Below, in pieces: positions 8,321 to 16,576 of a stretch of DNA of 64,000 nt. Below the pieces are notes generated by a model that was not told the origin of the DNA, did no database searches, and saw only the letters and a list, made by a program, of their open reading frames with translations. The position numbers were made by a program, and so were the translations under genes. This DNA is from Microbacterium sp. (GTDB lineage Bacteria > Actinomycetota > Actinomycetes > Actinomycetales > Microbacteriaceae), in assembly GCA_019510305.1 (NCBI GenBank), contig JAEKKN010000025.1, forward strand, positions 1 through 64,000, in the 5' to 3' direction. Every line of letters begins with the position of its first letter. Positions within the stretch are counted from its first letter, which is position 1.

Positions 8321-9269
8321 TCGCGGCGTGCCCCGCCTCGGATACGGCGCGGCCAACCTCGGCAACCTCTTCCGCCCGCTCACGGATGACGAGGCCTGGG
8401 AGGTGCTCGATGCGGCGTGGGATGCCGGCATCCGCCACTACGACACGGCACCGCACTATGGCCTCGGCCTGTCCGAGCGACGGCTGGGCGCGTTCCTCGC
8501 GACCAAGCCGCGCGAGGAGTACTTCCTCTCCACGAAGGTCGGCCGCCTCCTGCGTCCGAACCCCGACCATGAGCGGGGAGGGCTCGACACCGCGAACGAT
8601 TTCCACGTGCCCGACGACCTGCAACGGGTCTGGGACTTCTCAGCAGGCGGCATCCGCGCATCCCTCGACGAGTCGCGCGAGCGGCTCGGCATCGACCGGA
8701 TCGACCTGCTGTACCTGCACGATCCCGAACGCCACGACCTCGACCTCGCGCTCGCCGAGGCGCTGCCCGCTCTCGAGCAGCTGCGCGCGGACGGGGAGGT
8801 CGGTCGGATCGGCATCGGATCGATGGTGTCGGATGCTCTCGCCACCGCCGTCCGGGCGGCCGACCTCGACCTCATCATGGTCGCCGGACGTTACACGCTG
8901 CTCGAGCAGCCTGCCGCAGCCGACGTTCTGCCGGCCTGCCGCGAGAACGGCACGGGGATCGTCGCCGCGTCTGTGTTCAACTCGGGGCTTCTCGCCCAGA
9001 GCACCCCGCACCGCGACGGCCGGTACGAGTACGGGCAGCTCCCGCAGGAGCTGTGGGAGCGCCTCGTCCGGATCGCCGCGATCTGCGCCGATCACGACGT
9101 GCCGCTGCCTGCCGCGGCGCTGCAGTTCCCGCTGCAGTCCGACCTGGTGCACTCGGTGGTCGTCGGCGGCAGCCGCCCCGCGCAGCTGAGACAGAACGCG
9201 GAGTACGCCGCCCTCGACATCCCGGCAGCCCTCTGGCAGGCCCTCGCCGCCGAGGGCTTCATCTCCTGA
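8307..9269 (+). CDS. Aldo/keto reductase, probable L-fucose 1-dehydrogenase
   Basis: 320 residues. Aldo/keto reductase features are the catalytic Asp and Tyr in [14 protein letters not shown], Lys in LSTKVGRLL and His in LLYLHDPE. It belongs to the D-threo-aldose/L-fucose dehydrogenase branch (pyridoxal dehydrogenase-like), which oxidises L-fucose at C1 to L-fucono-lactone. Role is inferred from its position between fuconate dehydratase (14-base overlap) and the mutarotase FucU. The lactonase normally needed next is not in the window. Confidence 0.85.
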   Translation: MSSSDRGVPRLGYGAANLGNLFRPLTDDEAWEVLDAAWDAGIRHYDTAPHYGLGLSERRLGAFLATKPREEYFLSTKVGRLLRPNPDHERGGLDTANDFHVPDDLQRVWDFSAGGIRASLDESRERLGIDRIDLLYLHDPERHDLDLALAEALPALEQLRADGEVGRIGIGSMVSDALATAVRAADLDLIMVAGRYTLLEQPAAADVLPACRENGTGIVAASVFNSGLLAQSTPHRDGRYEYGQLPQELWERLVRIAAICADHDVPLPAAALQFPLQSDLVHSVVVGGSRPAQLRQNAEYAALDIPAALWQALAAEGFIS

Positions 9270-9283
9270 CGAACGGAACGCTC

Positions 9284-9703
9284 ATGCTCGAAGGAATCGA
9301 TCCGCTGCTCACCGGTGAACTGCTGCTGCACCTCGACCGGATGGGACACTCCGACGCGGTCGTGATCGCCGACGCGCACTTCCCGGCGTGGGCGCTGGGG
9401 GAGCGGGTCGTCGACCTGCCCGGCACCACCACGCCCGATGTCGTCGCCGCCATCCGCACGGTGCTGCCCCTCGACGACGTGCCCGGCATCGACCTCATGA
9501 CCTCTGCTGATGGCGAGGTGCTCGACGTGCAGCACCAGCTCATGGCCGCAGCCGGGACGGATGCCGGCACCACGCGATTCGTGGAGCGCTTCGCGTACTA
9601 CGACGTCGCCAGGGGCGCCTATCTGATGGTGCGAACCGGGGAGACCCGTGCGTACGGAAACGCACTGCTGCGCAAGGGCGTCGTCGGGCGTTCCGGAGTG
9701 TGA
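9284..9703 (+). CDS. fucU: L-fucose mutarotase (RbsD/FucU family)
   Basis: 139 residues from the ATG at 9284; the frame is open further upstream inside the preceding gene, but this ATG gives the normal family N-terminus and length. FucU/RbsD marks include HLDRMGHSDAVVIADAHFP with the catalytic histidine region, and RTGETRAYGNALLRKGVV at the C-terminus. It interconverts the alpha and beta anomers of L-fucose, supplying the anomer used by the dehydrogenase. It is the last gene of the fucose operon, 14 bases after the aldo/keto reductase. Confidence 0.92.
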   Translation: MLEGIDPLLTGELLLHLDRMGHSDAVVIADAHFPAWALGERVVDLPGTTTPDVVAAIRTVLPLDDVPGIDLMTSADGEVLDVQHQLMAAAGTDAGTTRFVERFAYYDVARGAYLMVRTGETRAYGNALLRKGVVGRSGV

Positions 9704-9784
9704 GCACAACCCCTTGAAGTCGCCTGGCCGGGCGAGAAGACTGGCCGCGTCCGCACGACGACGAGAACGGCGAAAGGGGCCACC

Positions 9785-10147
9785 ATGGCGCACGGAGACA
9801 TCACGCACATCGACATCCCGGTGAGCGACATGAAAGCGGCGACCGAGTTCTACTCGAGCCTGTTCGGCTGGCAGATCGCCGAGATGCCGGGCTTCGAGGG
9901 CTACCCGATGTGGCAGGCTCCCAACGGCATCTCGGGCGGCGGCCTCGCGCCCCGCGGTGAGGGGTTCGTCGAGCCGCGGTCGTACGTCGAGGTCGACTCG
10001 ATCGACGAGACGATCGCTCGCGCGCAGGACGCCGGTGCGAGCGTCGCCCAGGGCAAGCAGCAGATCACCGAGAGCAGCTGGTGGGCGGTGATCGTCGACC
10101 CCGACGGCAATCACATCGGGCTGTTCGAGGGCGTGGTCGGGGGCTGA
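9785..10147 (+). CDS. VOC-family (glyoxalase/bleomycin-resistance-like) protein
   Basis: 120 residues. Vicinal-oxygen-chelate fold: ITHIDIPVSDMKAATEFYSSLFGW at the start and VIVDPDGNHIGLFEG at the end are typical. SD-like AAAGGGG precedes the ATG. It stands as a single gene in the 80 bases after fucU and ends 14 bases before a convergent regulator. Substrate unknown. Confidence 0.85.
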   Translation: MAHGDITHIDIPVSDMKAATEFYSSLFGWQIAEMPGFEGYPMWQAPNGISGGGLAPRGEGFVEPRSYVEVDSIDETIARAQDAGASVAQGKQQITESSWWAVIVDPDGNHIGLFEGVVGG

Positions 10148-10161
10148 CCTGGCGCCTCGCC

Positions 10162-10626
10162 CTACGCGGGGTTCGCGTCGCGCTGAGCGATCCACTCGTC
10201 GACGAGCTGCGGCATCCGCTCGGCCATGAACCGCAGGAAGCCCGCCATCTGGGCGGCGCGCTCGGCGGCGGCCGGCTCTTCGCCGGTCTCCGCTGCGATC
10301 TTCTCGACGTAGTCGGCCATGCGGGTGTACACCGGCAGGTTGCCGATCACGACGGAGTGGAACGAGTCGGCGACCAGGTCGTAGCGGTCCCGGCGATGGC
10401 CGGCGCTGGGCAGACGCCGTGCGAAATGCGCATCCTGCAGGTAGCGAACCGCGCCCGACACCGCGGCGGGGCTCACCTCGAGGCGCTCGGCGAGCTCGGC
10501 CGCCGTGTATCCGCCGGCGGGGGCGGCGACCAGCGCCATCAGCACGCGCGCGGGCATCCTCGGCATGCCGGCTGCCGTGATCATCGCGGCGGCCTGCTCT
10601 GCGGCTTCGGTTCCTCGGTGTTCCAT
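10162..10626 (-). CDS. MarR/GbsR-like winged-helix transcriptional regulator
   Basis: 154 residues. The N-terminal half is a winged helix with AELAERLEVSPAAVSGAVRYLQ as recognition region, then RRDRYDLVADSFHS as wing. The C-terminal half is helical, as in GbsR-type regulators. GAGGAG precedes the ATG. It is the third gene of a minus-strand operon with an ABC exporter (18 bases after the permease gene) and probably controls that exporter in response to its substrate. Confidence 0.85.
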   Translation of the reverse strand: MEHRGTEAAEQAAAMITAAGMPRMPARVLMALVAAPAGGYTAAELAERLEVSPAAVSGAVRYLQDAHFARRLPSAGHRRDRYDLVADSFHSVVIGNLPVYTRMADYVEKIAAETGEEPAAAERAAQMAGFLRFMAERMPQLVDEWIAQRDANPA

Positions 10627-10644
10627 GCGCTCCTCAGCCTCAGA

Positions 10645-12255
10645 TTAGCCGTCCGACTCGAGTTCCCGACGGCGCATGAGCGTGAGCGCTCCGGCACCGG
10701 CGACCACGACGGCGAACACGAGCCACCAGAGTCCCCGCAGGTCCACGTCGCCGTGCGACACCACGGGTGTCACCGCGATCGGCGAGATGCTCGTGAGCCA
10801 CTCGGGCATGCCCATGAGCGGTCCGAACATGCCCAGGACCGCTGCCACGCCGACCAGCGTCCACCCCGCCCCGAGCGTCGCGCGCGGCGCGAGGACGAAC
10901 ACGAGTGCGGTGAGGGCGGTGAAGACGGATGCCGCGACGAACTGCCCGAGCCCGGTGACCGTGACGACTCGGAACAGGTCGGCGGGGGCGCCGTTGGCCG
11001 CCAGGCCGACGTATGCCGCGACCATCGCCGCGGCCACGACCAGAGCTACCCCGACCGTCGCGACGATCGCGTAGTCCGCGAGCCAGCGAACGCGGCCGAC
11101 CGCGGCCGCGAGCACCGGCTCGGCGGTGCCGTGCGCTTCCTCCTGTCGCGCGCGGATGATCGTCTGCACACCGGCGCAGGCCGCGAGCACCCCGAGCATC
11201 GTGAAGAAGACCGTGATCATCGCCTCGTCGAGGTCGCCGGCGCGGGCGATCTTCTCGAGGATCTGCGCGACGGCGGGGTTCTCCCCGGCCACCTGCCCTG
11301 CAATGCCGCCGAGGGTCGTGGCGAGGAACCCCGTGAGCACCCCGCCGATGACCCAGCCCAGGAGGGACCCCCACGCCAGCCGCCAGACGAGAGCGTGCGG
11401 AGAGGCGAGCGCGGCGCGTGCGCTCGCCCGGCCGCCGCGCTCGGCGATGAAGCTCGCGCCCAGGTCGCGAGCCGACTGCAGCACGGTGGCGGTCACCGCG
11501 AGAACGATCCCGAACGCGAACCCGAGGACCAGCGGCCAGGGCGAGTTCTCGTCGAAGGGGCGGATCTGCTCTGCCCAGCCGAACGGCGACAGCCAGACCG
11601 GCCACGCACTGTCGATGCGACTCAGGTCGTCGCTCGGCGTGCCGGCGAGATTGCCCATGCCACGGATCAGGAACGTCGCCACCAGCAGCCAGACGGTGAG
11701 CGCGTTCGCACCCCGCGACGTGCGCATGAGCTGCGCCGCGACGAGACCGACGCCGAGGAACGAGACGCCCGTGGCGGCTGCCGCAGCTCCCAGCAGCAGC
11801 GAGCCCGCGGTGTCCATCCCCGCACCGATCAGCGACAGGCCGATGAGCAGGCCCAGCACGACGTTGGCCGCGAGCCCGTGCACGATCGTGGCGAGCAGCG
11901 GCAGCGTGCGCGAGGCGGGTGTGGCCGCGACGAGTTCGCTGCGCCCGGCCTCCTCGTCGCCGCGCGTGTGCCGCACGGCGAGGAACGTGCTCATGAGAGC
12001 TGCGAGCATCGCGAGCCAGGGCAGATCTTCGAATGCGAGGAACGCGCCGACGGAGGTGCCGGAGGGCAGTCCCCGAAACATCAGGATCACCGGGTTCGCG
12101 GCGACCGCCGCGAGCACCTCCTGACGGTCGGCGACCGTGCTGTACGACTGCGTGACGCCGGCGTAGCCCGCGTAGGCGAGCAGCACGGCGCCGATGACCC
12201 ACAGCGAGAGCTGCAGCCAGTCGCGGCGCAGACGCTGGCGGAGCAGGGGGATCAT
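10645..12255 (-). CDS. ABC exporter membrane protein (ABC-2-like permease)
   Basis: 536 residues with about twelve hydrophobic spans, beginning LSLWVIGAVLLAYAGYAG. Architecture resembles the actinobacterial 'polyketide antibiotic exporter' type permease, in which one long chain replaces two six-span halves. A charged loop with RHTRGDEEAGRSELVAATP follows the early spans and recurs as IIRARQEEAHGTAEPVLAAAVGR in the second half, consistent with an internal duplication. The start overlaps the ATPase stop (ATGA). Substrate unknown; export of a lipid or antibiotic is a family-level guess. Confidence 0.85.
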   Translation of the reverse strand: MIPLLRQRLRRDWLQLSLWVIGAVLLAYAGYAGVTQSYSTVADRQEVLAAVAANPVILMFRGLPSGTSVGAFLAFEDLPWLAMLAALMSTFLAVRHTRGDEEAGRSELVAATPASRTLPLLATIVHGLAANVVLGLLIGLSLIGAGMDTAGSLLLGAAAAATGVSFLGVGLVAAQLMRTSRGANALTVWLLVATFLIRGMGNLAGTPSDDLSRIDSAWPVWLSPFGWAEQIRPFDENSPWPLVLGFAFGIVLAVTATVLQSARDLGASFIAERGGRASARAALASPHALVWRLAWGSLLGWVIGGVLTGFLATTLGGIAGQVAGENPAVAQILEKIARAGDLDEAMITVFFTMLGVLAACAGVQTIIRARQEEAHGTAEPVLAAAVGRVRWLADYAIVATVGVALVVAAAMVAAYVGLAANGAPADLFRVVTVTGLGQFVAASVFTALTALVFVLAPRATLGAGWTLVGVAAVLGMFGPLMGMPEWLTSISPIAVTPVVSHGDVDLRGLWWLVFAVVVAGAGALTLMRRRELESDG

Positions 12256-13157
12256 GATGCGCTCTCGTCGCCGTAGTGGCGCAGGAACAGCTCCTCGAGA
12301 GAGGGCGGCTCGATGCGCAAGCCGGTCACCTGGCGCTGGGCGAGGATCGGGAGGACGGATGCCATGGCGTCGCTGTCGACCGTGAACCGCGCGCGCCCCT
12401 CGGTGAACGTCGGATCATGGGCCGCAGCGATCCCGTCGGTGGCCGAGACGTCGGCTGCTGCGAACGACACCTCGGTGCGGGTGAGGTGCCGCAGTTCCGG
12501 CAGCGTGCCGGACTCGACGACGCGGCCGGCACGGATGATCGAGACCCGGTCGCACAGCAGCTCGACCTCCGACAGGATGTGGCTCGAAAGCAGCACCGTG
12601 GCGCCGGCATCCTTCACCCGTGCGATCTCCTGGCGGAACACCACCTCCATCAGCGGATCGAGCCCGCTGGTCGGCTCGTCGAGGATGTAGAGGTCGGCCG
12701 GCACCGCGAACGCGGCGATGAGGGCGACCTTCTGCCGGTTGCCCTTCGAATAGGCTCTGCCCTTCTTGCGCGGATCGAACTGGAACGCCGCCTCGAGCCG
12801 TGCGCGGCTCGCCCGGTAGTCGGCGCTCTTCGTCGATGCCCCGCGCAGGCGCGACAGCAGGTCGATCGCCTCTCCGCCGGAGAGGTTGGGCCAGACGCTG
12901 ACGTCACCCGGAACATAGGCGATGCGGCGGTGCAGGTCGGTCGCGTCCCTCCAGGGGTCTCGCCCGAGCACCTCGACGTCGCCCGAGGTCTTGCGTGCGA
13001 GACCGAGGAGGATGCGGATCGTGGTCGTCTTTCCGGCGCCGTTCGGGCCGAGGAAGCCGTGCACCTGACCCGCTGTGACGGAGAGATCGAGGCCGTCGAG
13101 AGCGTGCACGCGGCCGTAGTGCTTGGTGAGATCGCTCGTGCGGATCACTGTGTCCAT
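12252..13157 (-). CDS. ABC transporter ATP-binding protein (exporter)
   Basis: 301 residues from the ATG at 13157. Walker A GPNGAGKTT, signature LSGGEAIDLLSRL with a later YSKGNRQKVALIAAF, Walker B LYILDEPTSGLDP, and the switch histidine in LLSSHILSE are all present. An in-frame GTG three codons upstream is possible, but the ATG lies seven bases after a -10 hexamer, as expected for a leaderless message. First gene of the exporter operon; overlaps the permease start as ATGA. Confidence 0.92.
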   Translation of the reverse strand: MDTVIRTSDLTKHYGRVHALDGLDLSVTAGQVHGFLGPNGAGKTTTIRILLGLARKTSGDVEVLGRDPWRDATDLHRRIAYVPGDVSVWPNLSGGEAIDLLSRLRGASTKSADYRASRARLEAAFQFDPRKKGRAYSKGNRQKVALIAAFAVPADLYILDEPTSGLDPLMEVVFRQEIARVKDAGATVLLSSHILSEVELLCDRVSIIRAGRVVESGTLPELRHLTRTEVSFAAADVSATDGIAAAHDPTFTEGRARFTVDSDAMASVLPILAQRQVTGLRIEPPSLEELFLRHYGDESAS

Positions 13158-13164
13158 GCACGGC

Positions 13165-13206
13165 ACGCTACGCCGATTTCAGAAGTTTGTGAAGAGTGTG
13201 AAGAGT
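13165..13206 (-). promoter_or_regulatory. Leaderless promoter of the exporter operon with 9-bp direct repeats
   Basis: On the minus strand TTCACA (13193-13188), a 17-base spacer and TAGCGT (13170-13165) put the transcription start at or next to the ATG at 13157. Two adjacent perfect GTGAAGAGT direct repeats (plus strand 13189-13197 and 13198-13206) overlap the -35 element and may bind the operon's MarR-like regulator. The rest of the gap to 13338 holds only two imperfect copies of a 21-base sequence beginning GGAGGATCGA. Confidence 0.55.
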
Positions 13207-13338
13207 GCCCCGGGTGGTGCGATGATGCCCCGCCACCACGATGTCGACGTGCCACCACGTTGTTCGCGCATATTCGGGGGCGGCGCGTCGGGAACGCGGT
13301 GGCGCGGGAGGATCGACCTGGAGGCGGCGGAGGATCGA

Positions 13339-13872
13339 TCAGGAGGCGCGCCGCGCCCTGTAGGCGGCGACGGCGTTGCGGTTGGCGCAGGTCGTCGAGC
13401 AGTAGCGCTTCGAGCGATTGCGTGAGAGGTCGAGGGCGAGGGCCTCGCAGGAGTCGTCGTCGCACACGGAGATGCGTGAGCCCTCGTCGGTGCGGATGAC
13501 GTCGACGAGGGCCATGGCCGTCTCGATCAGCACGCGCTCGGAGAGGGGGCGGTCGTCGGCGACCGCGTGCAGGTGCCAGTCCATGTCGCCGTGCCTGGTC
13601 AACCGCGGCGTCAGCGTCACCGATGCGAGGGCCTCGTTGACGGCCGTGGCCATCTCATCGCGCGGCGCGATGAGCATGGCGCGCAGCTGCGAGCGGATGC
13701 GGCGCAGCGCGTCGAGCTCGACGGCATCCCGATCCACGCGCCCGGTGAACGGGAACTCCTCGAGGAATTCGGCCCCGTCTGCGGCGTCCGTCAGCGTGTC
13801 CGGCGCTTCCGCGGTGTTCACCAGCCAGACGGCCGAGCGGAGCGCGTCTTCCGTGTCATTGGTGAAGATCAT
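13339..13872 (-). CDS. CGNR zinc-finger transcriptional regulator
   Basis: 177 residues. The N-terminal part is the ABATE-like stress-response domain (DALRSAVWLVNT, later LRRIRSQLRAML). The C-terminal CGNR zinc finger shows C-D-D-D-S-C, then YCSTTCANRNAVAAYRAR. The gene is divergent from an EamA transporter with only 39 bases between start codons, so it most likely controls that transporter and itself. The ATG lies six bases after TAAGAT on its strand, suggesting a leaderless message. Confidence 0.88.
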   Translation of the reverse strand: MIFTNDTEDALRSAVWLVNTAEAPDTLTDAADGAEFLEEFPFTGRVDRDAVELDALRRIRSQLRAMLIAPRDEMATAVNEALASVTLTPRLTRHGDMDWHLHAVADDRPLSERVLIETAMALVDVIRTDEGSRISVCDDDSCEALALDLSRNRSKRYCSTTCANRNAVAAYRARRAS

Positions 13873-13873
13873 G

Positions 13874-13903
13874 TTGACATCTTACATCGCATACGCGTAG
13901 CGT
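13874..13903. promoter_or_regulatory. Overlapping divergent leaderless promoters
   Basis: Plus strand: TTGACA 13874-13879, 18-base spacer, TAGCGT 13898-13903, ATG eight bases later at 13912. Minus strand: TAAGAT (13884-13879), ATG six bases later at 13872. The two promoters occupy the same 39 bases, so transcription in one direction should interfere with the other, and neither message would have a ribosome-binding leader. Confidence 0.65.
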
Positions 13904-13911
13904 CACATGTC

Positions 13912-14916
13912 ATGACCACACTTGCCGATGACAGCATTCGAATCGCGTCGCGCCAGGGCGTCAGCCGCGGGATGCTGGTGGCGCTCGGCGCGGCCGTGTC
14001 GTTCGGCATGTCGGGCGTCTTCGCCCGCGGGCTCATCGATGCAGGCTGGAGCCCCGGCGCGGCTGTCACGGTGCGGATGTGGGTGGCGGCGCTCGTGCTC
14101 CTCGTGCCGACCCTTCTCGCGCTGCGGGGAAAATGGCGGATCGTGCGCCGCAACGCCGTCATGGTCCTCGTCTACGGAGTGCTCGCGGTGACGCTCGCGC
14201 AGCTCTGCTACTTCCAGGCGGTCGCCGTCATGGACGTGGGCATCGCCCTGCTCATCGAGTACACCGCCCCCATCGCCGTCGTGCTCTGGCTGTGGATCCG
14301 GCGCGGCGAGAAGCCGACCAGGCGCAGCCTGCTCGGCGCGGCCGTCGCCTTCGTAGGTCTCGTGCTGATGCTCGACATCCTCACCGGCGCGCAGGTGAAT
14401 CTGGGCGGCATCCTGTTCGCGCTCGGTGCGATGATCGGGGCGGCGACCTACTTCGTGCTCTCGGGCAGAGCCGACACCGGGCTGCCGCCGATCGCGCTCG
14501 CGGGCCTCGGCCTGCTGATCGGAGCGGTGGGCCTCGCGATCGCCGCGCTGATCGGGGTGCTCCCGTTCGAGTGGACCACCGCCGACGTCGAGTACAGCGT
14601 CGGGAGCGTGCCGTGGTTCGTGCCGGTGCTTGCGATGGGGCTGATCGCGACGGCGCTCGCATACATCCTCGGCATCGCGTCGACGCGGATGCTCGGCTCC
14701 CGCCTGTCGTCGTTCGTCGCCCTCTCCGAGGTGGTCGCCGCGATGGTGTTCAGCGCTCTGATGCTGGGTCAGATCCCCGGACCCGTGCAGGCGATCGGAG
14801 GCGCGCTCGTGCTCGCGGGAGTCGTCGTCGTGAAGCTCGGCGAAGCGGATGCCGGTGCACCCTCGCTCGTCGTCGAAGCGGTGCCCGTCGAGCGGAGTGG
14901 GCCTGTCGACCGCTGA
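13912..14916 (+). CDS. EamA/DMT-family transporter
   Basis: 334 residues from the ATG at 13912; a longer open frame runs back into the divergent gene but is its shadow. Ten hydrophobic spans in two EamA repeats start near GMLVALGAAVSFGMSGVFARG and GGILFALGAMIGAATYFVLS, with the LSEVVAAMVFSALMLGQ signature in the second repeat. This drug/metabolite transporter family exports amino acids or small metabolites; the substrate here is unknown. The short hydrophilic tail is probably cytoplasmic. Confidence 0.88.
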   Translation: MTTLADDSIRIASRQGVSRGMLVALGAAVSFGMSGVFARGLIDAGWSPGAAVTVRMWVAALVLLVPTLLALRGKWRIVRRNAVMVLVYGVLAVTLAQLCYFQAVAVMDVGIALLIEYTAPIAVVLWLWIRRGEKPTRRSLLGAAVAFVGLVLMLDILTGAQVNLGGILFALGAMIGAATYFVLSGRADTGLPPIALAGLGLLIGAVGLAIAALIGVLPFEWTTADVEYSVGSVPWFVPVLAMGLIATALAYILGIASTRMLGSRLSSFVALSEVVAAMVFSALMLGQIPGPVQAIGGALVLAGVVVVKLGEADAGAPSLVVEAVPVERSGPVDR

Positions 14917-14983
14917 CGACGCTCGCCTTCGTCGGGCATTCTCACGTCCGTCGGCTCCCAGTGCGGGTGGCTACCCTGAGTCC

Positions 14984-15826
14984 GTGGCAGATGACGACTT
15001 CGAGAAGCAGGTCGTCGCCGTGCGGTCGCGCCTTCCTGTCGCGGCGAAGCACTTCGATGCGAAGGACGTCGAGCGGGTGGCCTTCGACGTCGCCGGGCGG
15101 CGGGACGTCGCACTCGATCTCTGGGATCAGGCGCGTGACGCGGCCGACGAGGCGTGGCGCGAGTGCCGCCGTCGGCTGCGCAGGGAGTACGGGGCGAGGA
15201 ACCCCCACGGCGGATGGTCGACCTTCGTGCTGTTCGCCGCTGTGCTGAGTGGAGCGTTCTCTGCGGCGCTCGCCGCGGGGCTGAGGTCCGATCCCTACGA
15301 GACGGAAGGAATCCTCTTCGTTCTGGCGACGATCTCGGGGCTGGGCGACCTCATCGTGCTGATCGCGGTCGGGTGGCGTCCGCTGAACTGGGGAATGGTG
15401 CGGATGCAGATCGGCATCGCGGTCACGCTAGCGGTGGCCGCAGCGTTCCAGCTGACGCGCCCTGCGATGCCGGTTGCGCCGCTCGTGTTCGGCGCGGGTG
15501 CGATCGGAATCGCCGGACTCATACTCGCGCTGCTGGTGCGCGCGCTCCGTCCGGCGGAGCGCGAGGAGATCGACACGGCGATCAATGTCGCGGTCGACAG
15601 GATGCGGCCGGAGGTGGATGCCATCGCCGCGCGCCTGCAGGCGGAGACGCTGGAGAAGCTGAGTGCGCAGGAGCAGGAGCGAATCGTCGCCCTGCGAACG
15701 GCGGCGCTCGCCGACCTCGCCGCCCTGGGTGACCCGCAGCCCGCAGTCGAAGAAGTGGTGCCGGCCGGAGGTGTGATCATCTCCGCGTTCCTGGTGAAGT
15801 GGAACTCGTACCTGAGGCGTGAATGA
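14984..15826 (+). CDS. Membrane protein of unknown function
   Basis: 280 residues from the GTG at 14984; this start lies six bases after TACCCT (14972-14977), the leaderless pattern seen elsewhere in the window. An N-terminal soluble helical region of about 80 residues (DVERVAFDVAGRRDVALDLWDQ) precedes four hydrophobic segments between roughly residues 82 and 190. A charged coiled-coil-prone tail follows (VDRMRPEVDAIAARLQAETL, QEQERIVALRTAALADL). I do not recognise the family. Confidence 0.75.
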   Translation: MADDDFEKQVVAVRSRLPVAAKHFDAKDVERVAFDVAGRRDVALDLWDQARDAADEAWRECRRRLRREYGARNPHGGWSTFVLFAAVLSGAFSAALAAGLRSDPYETEGILFVLATISGLGDLIVLIAVGWRPLNWGMVRMQIGIAVTLAVAAAFQLTRPAMPVAPLVFGAGAIGIAGLILALLVRALRPAEREEIDTAINVAVDRMRPEVDAIAARLQAETLEKLSAQEQERIVALRTAALADLAALGDPQPAVEEVVPAGGVIISAFLVKWNSYLRRE

Positions 15827-15887
15827 CGTGCCCCGCCTCGACTCGAATGTATACCGGGAGGAACGCGAGCGGGGCTTTCGAGCCGCA

Positions 15888-15911
15888 CAGTGTTTGTTTA
15901 TGTATACACTG
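15888..15911. promoter_or_regulatory. 24-bp inverted-repeat operator before the GntR-prp operon
   Basis: CAGTGT (15888-15893) and ACACTG (15906-15911) are perfect inverted arms, with GTATAC next to the right arm. The TATACA at 15903-15908 can act as -10 for a leaderless start at 15917, so the operator covers the promoter. A second GTATAC lies at 15849-15854 in the same gap. Autoregulation by the GntR protein encoded next is the natural reading. Confidence 0.6.
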
Positions 15912-15916
15912 ATCAC

Positions 15917-16576
15917 ATGACCCTCGCCGCCGATCGCATCAGCGCGAGCGATCGCGCCTACGCGGATCTGCTGGACGGCATCCAATCGGGAGTGCTCCCC
16001 GCAGGCTTCGTGCTGGGCGAGGTCGAACAGGCCGCGCGGCTCGGAGTCAGCCGGACGCCCATGCGCGAGGCGCTGCGCCGCCTCGCCGCCGATGGCCTCG
16101 TCGTGCAGCAGTCGCCCCGGGTCACGGTCGTGGCGGACCTTGATGCCGACGACATCCGCGCGCTGTTCGAGATCCGCCGCGCGCTCGAGGAGACCTCGGC
16201 CCGGCTGGCCGCGGCCCGAGGCGACGCCGCGCTGTTCCGGAACCTCGCCGAAGAATTCGCACACGTCGATCTCACGGCCGTCGAGGGGCGAGACGCCTAC
16301 TACGCCCTGATCGCCCGTTTCGACGCGGCCCTCGATGCGGCGGTGGCCAACGACTACATCGCCTCGGCCCTGCGCACCGTGCGCACGCACCTCGTGAGAG
16401 TGCGGCGCATGGCTCGCGACAAACCCGCCCGGCTCGAAGCATCCGCCGCCGAGCACCGCACGATCGCCCGAGCCCTCGCCGATCGCGACGGCGACCTGGC
16501 CGCCCATGCCACGCACGTGCACCTGCACAACGCGCTCACCGGCATCCTCGAAACTCTGAACGAAGGACAGAAATGA
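15917..16576 (+). CDS. GntR-family (FCD) regulator of the methylcitrate operon
   Basis: 219 residues from the ATG at 15917; a GTG nine codons upstream lies inside the inverted repeat and is less likely. The winged-helix N-terminus has [28 protein letters not shown]; the FCD ligand-binding helices follow with metal-binding Asp/His positions ([26 protein letters not shown]). Its stop overlaps prpD as ATGA, so it is the first gene of the methylcitrate operon. The effector is probably propionyl-CoA or methylcitrate; inference. Confidence 0.88.
   Translation: MTLAADRISASDRAYADLLDGIQSGVLPAGFVLGEVEQAARLGVSRTPMREALRRLAADGLVVQQSPRVTVVADLDADDIRALFEIRRALEETSARLAAARGDAALFRNLAEEFAHVDLTAVEGRDAYYALIARFDAALDAAVANDYIASALRTVRTHLVRVRRMARDKPARLEASAAEHRTIARALADRDGDLAAHATHVHLHNALTGILETLNEGQK

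Noticed and set aside
10081..12276. A long open frame on the plus strand opposite the ABC permease and MarR genes
   Set aside because: Rich in Arg/Glu/His/Gly, as expected for an antisense shadow of a GC-rich gene. The minus-strand frame encodes a clear permease with many hydrophobic spans and conserved neighbours.
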